Shown in pieces: positions 53,610 through 63,100 of a stretch of DNA of 64,000 nt. Position 1 is the first letter of the stretch, and each line of letters starts with the position of its first letter. The notes under the pieces were generated by a model. That model was not told where the DNA came from and made no database searches. It worked only from the letters and a program-made list of their open reading frames with translations. The position numbers and the translations under genes are program-made. Origin of the DNA: Bradyrhizobium sp. BR 10289 (GTDB lineage: Bacteria; Pseudomonadota; Alphaproteobacteria; Rhizobiales; Xanthobacteraceae); the NCBI RefSeq assembly GCF_019455385.1, contig NZ_JACOFR010000010.1, forward strand, positions 1 to 64,000. The letters run 5' to 3'.

Positions 53610-53735
53610 GGTTCAAAGGCGGTCTGCTTACTGTGCAGAGCGGTGCGACAGAGGCGGCATTCTTCTTGCTTGCATCCGGCGGCCGCAGCGATCAAGACAA
53701 TCTGTGGCATCTTCAAAGCGACCACGGAGTGTTGA

Positions 53736-54761
53736 GTGAAAGCCGTCCATACCGATCTGCATCGCAGCCATGATCCGCAATTCTTCCTGGTTCGCGGTGT
53801 CGTCAAGCGCACCACCGAGCAGCCCGAGCGCGCCGACCGCCTGCTCAAGGGACTCAAGGACGGCAAGCATCAGCTGGTCGAGCCGACCAAGTTCGGGCAG
53901 GGGCCGCGTGCGCGCATTCACAGCCCCGAATATCTGACGTTCCTCAGCGAAGCCTGGGACGCCTGGACCGCGCTCGGCGATTCCGGCCCCGAGATGATCG
54001 GCAACATCCATCCCGTGCGCCATGCCGCGACCTATCCGACCCACATCGTCGGTAAGCTCGGCTGGCACACCGCCGATACCGCGGCGCCGATCGGCCCCGG
54101 CACCTGGGCCGCGGCTTGCGCTGCGACGGATGTTGCGGTCACCGCGGCGCAGATGGTGATGGACGGCGAGGACGCGACTTACGCGCTCTGCCGCCCGCCC
54201 GGCCATCACGCCTATCGCGACATGGCCGGCGGCTTCTGCTTCCTCAACAACAGCGCGATCGCCGCCGCGCACCTGCGGCAGAAGCACGAGCGCGTCGTGA
54301 TCCTCGACGTCGACGTCCATCACGGCAACGGCACGCAGGGCATCTTCTATGCGCGGCCGGACGTCTACACGATCTCGATCCATGCCGATCCGACCGCGTA
54401 TTATCCATTCGTGTGGGGCTACGCGCATGAGCGCGGCGAAGGCCCCGGGCTCGGCACCAATCTCAACATTCCGCTCGCCATCGGCACCGGCGACGACGGC
54501 TACATCCAGGCCATGGACGTCGTGCGCAAGGCGATCGAGTCCTTTTCGCCCGGCGCCCTCGTCATCGCTCTTGGCCTCGATGCCTCCGAGCACGATCCGC
54601 TCAAGGGCCTCGCTGTCACCACGCCCGGCTTCCGCCGCATCGGTCAGGCCATCGCGAAGATGGGCCTGCCGACCGTGTTCGTGCAGGAAGGCGGCTATCT
54701 CTCGGATATCCTGGGCGCGAACCTGACCTCGGTGCTGGCCGGATTTGAGGAGGCAAGGTGA
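53736..54761 (+). CDS. Histone-deacetylase-fold acetylpolyamine amidohydrolase-type enzyme
   Basis: 341 residues, GTG start. Zinc and catalytic motifs: CRPPGHHAYRDMAGGFCFLNN (tandem histidines), DVDVHHGNGTQ, and GLDASEHDPLKG supplying the later ligand. This pattern fits acetylpolyamine amidohydrolases and HDAC10-like enzymes, which deacetylate acetylputrescine and related amines. Other amine-handling genes lie within 15 kb. Substrate not proven. Confidence 0.87.
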   Translation: MKAVHTDLHRSHDPQFFLVRGVVKRTTEQPERADRLLKGLKDGKHQLVEPTKFGQGPRARIHSPEYLTFLSEAWDAWTALGDSGPEMIGNIHPVRHAATYPTHIVGKLGWHTADTAAPIGPGTWAAACAATDVAVTAAQMVMDGEDATYALCRPPGHHAYRDMAGGFCFLNNSAIAAAHLRQKHERVVILDVDVHHGNGTQGIFYARPDVYTISIHADPTAYYPFVWGYAHERGEGPGLGTNLNIPLAIGTGDDGYIQAMDVVRKAIESFSPGALVIALGLDASEHDPLKGLAVTTPGFRRIGQAIAKMGLPTVFVQEGGYLSDILGANLTSVLAGFEEAR

Positions 54762-54771
54762 GGTCTCTTTC

Positions 54772-54915
54772 GCCTCTCCCCGCGTGCGGGGAGAGGCCGG
54801 AATTTGCGCCCGCAAATTCCGGGTGAGGGGGACTCTCCGCGAATCCGACTGTCACCTCCCCCGCGGAGACTCTCCCTCATTCCGACCCTCTCCCCGCAAG
54901 CGTGGAGAGCGAGAG
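54772..54915. repeat. Palindromic repeat of the cctctccc...gggagagg family, copy 3 (diverged)
   Basis: Left hairpin GCCTCTCCCCGCGTGCGGGGAG, then GGAATTTGCGCCCGCAAATTCC and GGGTGAGGGGGACTC; the right side is a degenerate inverse ending CCCTCTCCCCGCAAGCGTGGAG. It separates two convergent genes, where it may help stop transcription. Confidence 0.7.
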
Positions 54916-54921
54916 GAAATC

Positions 54922-55902
54922 TCAAAACATCCCGCTCGCTTTGAGCGCCTTGCAAACGTGCTGCATCTCGGCCTCGTCCGCGACCATGTCGAGCATGATG
55001 GTCGTCAGGCCTTTCGCCGCAAAATCCTTCAGTTTCGCGCCGATCTCCTCGTAGCTGCCGACGAGGTAGGGGCAGTCGGCCTGGAAGGTCAGGAACGGCA
55101 GCAGCCAGTAGCCGTTGTCGTGAAGCTCGCCGCTTTGCCCCTCGTACAGCCGCCGCTTCCACACGGAGTCGCTGTTCTCCACGGTGAGCGCGAGCAGCTC
55201 GCGGTCATCGACATTGTCGCGAAAGCGCGCCCGTGCCGCCTGCCGCGCCTCCTCGCGTCCCTCGCGGGTGAAGATGCCAAAGTTCATTCCCGGCGCATCG
55301 AGGCCGCGATCGAGATCGGGTGGCAGCATCTGCATCTTGATGCAGCCGGTCTCCTTCGCGACGCGCTGCGCCGCCTCCGACTGGCCCGCGATCAGGAATT
55401 CCGGCATCAGCTCCGCCGGCAGGCGCGGGCGAAGTTGCAGATGGTGCGCGCGGTAGAACCGGCCCTCGGCATTCACCGGCCGCGGGCTCGCCAGCAACTG
55501 GCGCATCAGCGCCACGAACTCGCCGAGCCGGACATAGCGGTCGCCATGCGGCTGCTCGTCGCCGAGACCCTGCAAGTCGCTGAGCGCGGTCCCGGTGATC
55601 ATGTTGAGATAGACCTTGCGCCCATAGAGTTGCGCAAAGGACGACACGAACTTCGCCGCGGTGAACGGGTGCATATAGACCGGATTGACCGCAATCAGCG
55701 GCGAGGATCGCGTCGTCGCCGCCATGATGTGCTGAGCCATCGCCCAGGGCTCGACGAATACGTCGTTGCCTTCGAACAGCAGGATGCCTTCGAAGCCGTT
55801 GCGGTCCGCGAACTCAGCCACCCGCATCAGCTCGCCGACATATTTTCGTGGATCGCGGTTGCGCGAGATCGCGGGAAAGACGCGCAGCCGCGGCGCCGTC
55901 AT
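54922..55902 (-). CDS. LLM-class flavin-dependent monooxygenase
   Basis: 326 residues of the luciferase-like fold, closest in style to SsuD-type alkanesulfonate monooxygenases (NPVYMHPFTAAKFVSSFAQL and KVYLNMITGT near residues 70-110; FLIAGQSEAAQRVAKETG later). Such enzymes use FMNH2 and oxygen. Its ATG overlaps the stop of the phosphopantetheinyl transferase (ATGA), so it is tied to the nonribosomal peptide locus and may oxidise the peptide product. Confidence 0.86.
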   Translation of the reverse strand: MTAPRLRVFPAISRNRDPRKYVGELMRVAEFADRNGFEGILLFEGNDVFVEPWAMAQHIMAATTRSSPLIAVNPVYMHPFTAAKFVSSFAQLYGRKVYLNMITGTALSDLQGLGDEQPHGDRYVRLGEFVALMRQLLASPRPVNAEGRFYRAHHLQLRPRLPAELMPEFLIAGQSEAAQRVAKETGCIKMQMLPPDLDRGLDAPGMNFGIFTREGREEARQAARARFRDNVDDRELLALTVENSDSVWKRRLYEGQSGELHDNGYWLLPFLTFQADCPYLVGSYEEIGAKLKDFAAKGLTTIMLDMVADEAEMQHVCKALKASGMF

Positions 55903-56633
55903 TCCGCCGCTTCCTGGAATGGCCAGGCATTCCGGCTGATGGGAAGGCCGCCGGTCGCGCGGGAGCCATCGGCGATCGCGAGGCGGTGCGAGGGGGAGGG
56001 CGAGCACAGGGAGAAGCGCCAGCCCTGGGGATCGTCGGCGATATCGGGCTTGAAGCTGATCTCGATGGCCTCGCGCGAGACCTGCATTGCGAAGGCGTCG
56101 AGCGGCAGATTGAGCCCGAAGCCCCTGGCCTTCAGATAGGCCTCCTTGAGTGTCCAATAGTCGAAGAAGCGCTCGATCGCCGCCGGCTCCGGCAGGCTGC
56201 GCAGAGTCTCGACCTCCTCCGGCGCAAAGAAGCGCAGTGCGGTGGAGAGCGGCGCGACCCGCCGCGACACGGTCTCGACGTCGACGCCGACGGCTTCGTG
56301 CCCGGACACCACGCAGGCGACGCAGCCGTCTGCATGCGACAGGCTGAAATGCAGCGCGGTGGAGGTCTTGGGCGATGCGACGAACGGCCGCCCATAGCGG
56401 CCGGCCGCGAAGGACCAGTCGGTGGGGGCAACGTCGGGCGCAATCTGCGACAGCGCCAGGCGCAGCATCGCGTGGGCGAAAACATACTGGCGCCGGTGCC
56501 GCTCGAACATGAAGCGGTCGGCGCGGTGTCGTTCGTCGACCGAGAGCAAACGTCGGCACGCGTCGGCTGCGCCCGGCGCGTCAATGGTCTCGATCAGTCC
56601 GACAAACAGTTCAATCCTGTCGTCTGCCATCAA
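55899..56633 (-). CDS. 4'-phosphopantetheinyl transferase, Sfp type
   Basis: 244 residues with the Sfp-family motifs: HFSLSHADG, AVGVDVETV (Mg-binding Asp and Glu) and FFDYWTLKEAYLKARGFGL. It loads coenzyme-A-derived phosphopantetheine onto carrier domains, here presumably the two T domains of the adjacent synthetase. Co-translated with the LLM monooxygenase. Confidence 0.93.
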   Translation of the reverse strand: MMADDRIELFVGLIETIDAPGAADACRRLLSVDERHRADRFMFERHRRQYVFAHAMLRLALSQIAPDVAPTDWSFAAGRYGRPFVASPKTSTALHFSLSHADGCVACVVSGHEAVGVDVETVSRRVAPLSTALRFFAPEEVETLRSLPEPAAIERFFDYWTLKEAYLKARGFGLNLPLDAFAMQVSREAIEISFKPDIADDPQGWRFSLCSPSPSHRLAIADGSRATGGLPISRNAWPFQEAAE

Positions 56634-56850
56634 TCAGGCCTTTGGCGTCAGGCAGAGGCCCAATCCCCGGCCCTGACGGAAGAATCAACTGAGCAAGAAA
56701 CAACTGAGCGGAACCCGTCTAACGGTCCACCCGGGCGAATTCTTGTCGATCGTTGGACGGTTTACGGGCGCAAGCTTGTGCGAGCCCCCCAAGCGCGGCA
56801 GGCGTGCGGCCGTTATCCGAAGATTCGTGCGGCGTCTCCGCCGACTGGTC

Positions 56851-57018
56851 TTACTTTTTCTTCTTGGCCTTCTTCGCGCCGCCCAGCACCGACAGGCTGG
56901 CATCGACTTCCTTCAGCGCCGACTGGAGCTTCTTCTTCTCGTCGGTCAGCAGCTTCTGCAGGGCCTTGCGGTCCTTGTCGCTCAACGAGGTGCCTTTGGT
57001 AAATTTGATGAAACCCAT
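56851..57018 (-). CDS. 55-residue Lys-rich protein between NRPS and PPTase genes
   Basis: Reads MGFIKFTKGTSLSDKDRKAL, then QKLLTDEKKKLQSALKEVDA, ending GGAKKAKKKK. Predicted helical with a poly-Lys tail. Ribosome site GGGGGAG lies 9 bp before the ATG. The AT-richer DNA at 57019-57162 looks like its own promoter region. It resembles neither an MbtH protein nor a leader peptide. No family recognised; about 200 bp separate it from the PPTase gene and hold nothing else I can support. Confidence 0.65.
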   Translation of the reverse strand: MGFIKFTKGTSLSDKDRKALQKLLTDEKKKLQSALKEVDASLSVLGGAKKAKKKK

Positions 57019-57162
57019 AATACGCACTCCCCCGGTTGAAAATAATCGTCCAAATCAAAAGGCGAGAATAATCTTGCGCGGTCGCGCCAAATAATCAAGA
57101 TGCAACTTGATCATTCACAGCTTTGACGAGTGAACCCGTATTCGCCCGTCCTGCACGGCCGG

Positions 57163-60100
57163 TCATGCCGCCCGGCGCGCGAGCAATCGGCCGAGCGGCG
57201 TGTTGGGTTGGGCGACGGCAGCCCCCAGCAGCGCGACGAGATCCTCCATCCACGCGCCGACCCTGTGACCATCGAGCAGCTCGCCCTTGTAGTTGCATGA
57301 ACCGGTGATTCCGGTCGGGCGCTCCTTGAGCATCAGCGACAGCCAGGTCTGGTCGATCGGCAGCACCGGCTGCCCCTCGCGCGCGACATTGCCGATCGAA
57401 TGCGTGACGATCTCCGGCAAATCGAGCGGCTGGCGCAGCGGATTTTGCAGGGTGAAATAGACCTGGAGCAGCCTGGCCGGGTCGATCCCGGCCTGCTCCA
57501 GATGGTCGGCCAGCAGGTTGAACGGCAGCTCCTGCCGCGCATGTGCGTCGAGCACGCTCTGGCGCACCCGGACGAGCGCCTGCGCGAACGACAGATCCGG
57601 CGTGATCTGCGTGCGGACGATCACCGTGTTCTCGAACGGTCCGACGATTCGGTCGGTGTCCGGCTGGGCGCGATTGGCCATGGCCGTGGCAACCGCGATG
57701 TCGCTGCGGCCGGTCTGTGCCAGCAGCAGCGCCTTCAGGCCGGTGAGCAGGCACATGAACAGCGTGGCGTTGTGCCGGCCGCTGAATGCCGTCAGCCTGC
57801 CGATCAGATCCGGCTCCAGGCTGATCGGATGGTGCCCGGTGGACGCGCCCGGGCTTGCCTCGCCGTCAAAGATCGGCGCCGCACCGCGTAAATTCTCGGT
57901 CCACTCGGCGGCTTGCCGGCGGGCGGCGTCGGTGCCGCACCACCAGTGCTGCCAGCGGGCGACGTCCGAAAAGGCCGGTGGCGGCTTTGGCAGCGGTGCC
58001 GAGGGACGTCCCGCCAGCGCCGCATAACGGCTCGACAATTCCTCGAACAGCACGCCGATCGACCAGCCGTCGGCAACGGCATGATGCAGCGTCAGCAGCA
58101 GCACGTGTTCCTCGGCGTGGAGCCGCAACAGCCGCGCCCGCAGCAGCGGCGCCCGCGCGGTGTCGAACGGGGTGTAGGTCTCCTGCTCGATCAGCAGATC
58201 GATCTTTCGGGATTCGAGGGCCTGGCGCCGCTTGTTGTTGTGGCGACGCCCGTCGCCGATGGTCTCGACGGCAAGGACGGGTCCGAGCTCGCTGGGCGTG
58301 GCGATGCGGCTGACGGGTTCACCGTCACGCCAGCCGAACCCGGTCCGCAGCGATTCGTGGCGGCGCACGATGTCGCCGAAGGCCTGGGCGAGAGCAGCCG
58401 GATCTAGCGGGCCCTCGAGACGGAAGGCGAAGGGCAGGTTGAACAGCGGCAGCCCCGGCAGGTTCTGCTCGATGCGAATCATCTGGTCCTGCGCGATCGA
58501 GAGCGTCGGCGGGCCATGTTCGGCCAGCTTTGCATGCGCCAGATTCGGCAGGCTTGCGGCAGGCTGGTGCGGCTTGGCCGCCACTGCCTCGTCGACCCGG
58601 CGGGCCAGCTCCTCGATCGTCGGTGCCTCGAAGATGGTCTTGATCGGCAGCGACACGCCGAGTGCGCGGGCAACGCGCGCCATCGCTTGGCCCGCCAGCA
58701 GCGAATGGCCGCCGAGATCGAAGAAATTGTCGGTGACGCCAAGACTCTCGACCTTCAGCAGGTCGACCCAGATGTCCGAGAGCACTTTTTCGGTGAAGCG
58801 CCGTGCCGGCACCGCCGCATCCGGTCCTGCGGCTTCCTGCTGTGCCGGCGCGAGCAGCGCCGACCGGTCGATCTTGCCATGCGCGTTGAGCGGCACCTGA
58901 TCGAGGAACAGGAATGCGGACGGGATCGCGTGGCTCGGCAGCCGGCTCTTCAGGAAGTCGCGCAGCGCGCTGGCGCTGGTCCGGGTGCCAGCCCTTGCGA
59001 CGATATGGGCGATCAGCCTGACATCGCCGCTGGCTTCGCGGCGCGGCTCGACGATGCCGGCGCGCACGGCCGGATGGTCGGCCAATGCGTTCTCGACCTC
59101 CTTGAGCTCGATCCGGTAGCCGCGGATCTTGACCTGATGGTCGGCGCGTCCAAGGCACTCGATTGTGCCATCGGCGCGTCGGCGGGCGAGGTCGCCGGTC
59201 CGGTACAGCCGCGCGCCCGCATGGCGCGCGAACGGATCGGGGATGAAGCGCTGCCGGCTCTGCGCGGGATCGTTGACATAGCCCCGTCCGACTCCGGCGC
59301 CGGTGATGCAGAGCTCGCCGGTCACGCCGACCGGCAGCGGCTGAAGGTTGTGATCGAGCACATGGAGCTGGGTATTCGGCAGCGGCGCACCGACCGGAAC
59401 GTTTGTCGTGGTCACGGTCGGTGCCTTGGTCAGGCGATGCAGCGACACGTCGTCAGAACATTCCGATGCGCCATAGGCATTGATCAGCGGCACCTTCGGG
59501 CAGCGCGCGAACCAGGCGCGGCAGAGATCGACCGGCAGCGGCTCGCCGGTCGAGATCAGCAGGCGCAGCCGCGCAAAGGCGCGTTGGACCTTCGCCTCGT
59601 CCATGCGGTCGAGGATCACGCGGAGCAGCGATGGGACGATCTCCAGCACGGTGATGCCCTCGCGCTCGATCTCCTGCGCGAGCAGGAGCGGGTCCTGCAC
59701 GACCGCGTTGCCGCAGACATGCACGCGCGCACCGACCATAGGCCCTGCGAGGAACTGCCAGATCGAGATGACGAAGCTCTGCGGTGCTGTTTGGGCGATG
59801 ACGTCCTTGGCCGACAGCCCAAGCTCGGAAATCAACGAGGCCAGATGGTTCGAGAGCCCACGCTGTTCGATCATCACGCCTTTCGGCGCGCCTGAGGAGC
59901 CGGAGGTGTAGATGAGATAGGCAAGGCTCGAGGCTGCGCGCCGCACCGCGCGCGCCGGCTTGGTCGATGCAGGCGCGAGCACGTCTTCGAGCTCCGCCAC
60001 ATGGATGCGCTCGACCAGCGGTTCGAGCAGCGCCGTGACCATCGGTGATTGCGCGCGCCCGGTCAGCAGCACGCGGGCGCAGCTCGATCCGAGGATGGTC

Positions 60101-63100
60101 GCCAGCCGCGCCGGCGGCTGCTCCGGGTCGAGATTGAGGAAGGCCGCGCCCGCGCGCTGCACGCCGGTCATAGCGGCGAGCAGATCGGGCCCGCGCTCGG
60201 CAAGCAAGGCGACCACGTCCTCCGCACCGATGCCTTCTCGGGTCAGCCAGCGCGCGACTGCCTGGCTGCGGCGCGCCAGCTCCCGATAGGTCAGGGACCT
60301 GCGGCCGTCGGACGCCGCGATCGCGTTCGGCGTTGCCTTGGCCTGGCCATCGAAGCGTTCGCTCAAATTTCCGCGCACGGTGAAATTCGCCTGTAAGCCC
60401 CGGCCCTTCGCCAGCAGCTGGCGCTGTTCCGCCGCGGTCAGGAGCGGCAGCCGCGAGATACGCTGCTCCGGATTGGCGATGACGGCCTTGAGCAGCGTCT
60501 TGAACTGATCGGCCATGCCCTCGATCGTCGCCGCGTCGAACAGATCGGTGGCGTATTCGAAGAAGCCGGTGAACCGGCCGTCGGCCTCGACCAGCTCGAG
60601 CGTGATGTCGAAGCGTGCGACCTTCGGATCGACCTCCAGCCGCCATGTCGACAGGCCGGGAAAGCGGGCCGCCTCGATCGAGGCGTTCTGGAGGATGAAC
60701 ATGATCCGGAACAGCGGATTGCCGTCGTTCCGCCGCGCGATCTGCAATGCGCGAAGCACTTCCTCGACCGGCAGGTCCTGGTTGCGATAGGCATCAAGCG
60801 TGACTTGCCGGACCCGCCGCAACATCTCGCCGAAGCTTGGATCGCCGCCAAAATCGTTGCGCAGGATCAGGGTGTTGGCGAACAGCCCGATCAGGCGCTC
60901 GCTCTCGATCTGGTTGCGGTTGGCGATCAGCGATCCCGTCGCGACGTCCTCGTGGCCGGTGTGGCGGAACAGCAGGCACTGGAACACCGCGAGCAGCGTC
61001 ATGAAGGGCGTGACGCCCTGATCCTGACTCAGCGCGCGGACCTCGCCCGAGAGCGCCTTGGAGAACTCGAAATAATGACGGGCGCCGTGGCCGCTCCAGA
61101 TCTCCGGCCGTGGCCGGTCGGTGCGCAGCGGCAGGGTGGTGACGCCGTCGAGCTGCGTCCGCCAATAATCGAGCTGCTCCTTCGCCGCCGGTGTCTCGGC
61201 CCAGCTCTGCTGCCACAGCGCAAAGTCGCGATACTGGAAGGCGGACGAGGGCAGTGCTGCCACGCTCTTGCTGCGCGCGGCGGAATAATGCGCGGCAAGC
61301 TCCTCCCAGAACAGCCGCTGCGACCAGCCGTCGGTGACGAGGTGATGCACGTTCACGACGAGCGCGTGGCTGGATTTGTCGAATGACAGCAGCGTGACTT
61401 TCAACGGCGGCTCGAGCGCCAGGTCGAATGGATGTTGCGCGAGCTTGAGCGCCTCGCGCCGGATCGTGGCGGTCCGCTTGTCCGCAGGGCAGGGCTTGAG
61501 TTTGATTCTCTCGAAGCACGGCGGCGACTGCAACACACGCTGCGCCGGCTCGCCCTGATGTTCGATGAAGACCGAGCGCAGCGCCTCGTGGCGGGCGCAG
61601 ATCGCGGTGAGGCTCGCAGAGAGCGCCGCGACGTCGACCAGGCCCTTGATGACCGCGACCTCGACGACGTTATAATTGTAGCGGGTCGGATCGAGCCGCG
61701 AGAGCACGTACATCCGCTGCTGCTGGAACGAGAGCGGCGCATCGGCTGCGGCTGTCCGGCGCCACGCCGGCAGCGCCGTTTGGCGGTGGGTTGTGGCAGT
61801 CTCGATCCGCTCCGCCAGAGCCGACACCGTGGCGCAGTCAAAAATGTCTTCGAAGGAGAAATCGACGTTGAAGCGCTCGCGCAGGCGCGAGCGCATCTGC
61901 GTCACTGCGAGCGAATCGGCGCCGAGCCCAAAGACGTCCTGGTCGATCCCGACCTGCGGCAGCTCCAGCAGGCCGGCCCAGATCTCCGCAAGCTGGTTCT
62001 CCAGCGCATTGCGCGGCAGGTGCGCTTCGTCGGGGTCGTCGCCCGTGGCGATCAGCTCGGCCAGCGCATTGCGCTTGACCTTGCCGCTGGCGCCCTTCGG
62101 CAACGCGCCCACACTGCGGATCAGGCTCGGTACCTTGTAGGCGGCAAGACGCTTTCGCGCGAACTGGCGCAACTGATCCGAGCTTGCCTCGGAGTTTTGC
62201 CTGAGCACCACGACCGCCGCGACGTTCTCGCCGAGCTTTGGGTGCGGGACGGCGAACACGCCGGCCTCCAGCACCGCGGGATGGCTGAGCAGGACCTCTT
62301 CGACCTCGAGCGGTGAGATCTTCTGGCCGCCGCGGTTGATGACGTCCTTGATGCGGCCGACGATGAAGAGATAGCCGTCGGCATCGAGATAGCCGAGATC
62401 GCCGGTCCGGAACCAGCCGTCGCGGAACGCGGCCTCTGTCGCCGCCTCGTCATTATAATAGCCGCGGCTCATGTTGGGCCCGCGCAGCATGATCTCGCCG
62501 TGCTCGCCGCTTGCGAGCGTGCGGCCCGTCTCGTCCATGATCGCGATCTCTGGACCCGCGGCACGGCCGACCGATCCGACCTTGCGCAGCTCGAACGGAT
62601 TGGCCGCGATCTGCGAGGCCGCTTCCGTCATGCCATAGGTTTCGAGCACGGGAACGCCGAACGTCGCCTCCAGCCCGTTCAGAATCGCGGGCGCGAGTGA
62701 GGACGAGGCCGAGCGGATCACGCGCAGCGAGGACGCTCGAACGCGATCCGGGTTCGCTTCGGCCGCCGTCAGCAGCGCGCGATGAATGGTCGGCACCGCC
62801 GTGTACCAGGTCGGTTGCAGCTCTCGCATCCAGCCGAAGAACGACAATGCGTCGAAACCGTCGGTGCAGATCACGCTGGAGCCGGCGGCCAGCGCCGTCA
62901 GCAGGCCGGAGATCAGGCCATGGGCGTGAAACAGCGGCAGCGCATTGAGCAGGCGATCGCGGGGTCCGAGCGACAGCACGTGGCCGGCATTATAGGCGGA
63001 CAGGCATACATTGCGGTGCGTGAGCGGCACCATCTTCGGCCGGGCTGCCGTGCCCGAGGTCAACAGGATGAACGCATCGTCGTCGCCGCGCGAGGCCCCG

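Noticed and set aside
56687..56714. Direct repeat CAACTGAGC twice upstream of the PPTase gene
   Set aside because: Two copies of nine bases at 16-bp spacing are too little to claim an operator.
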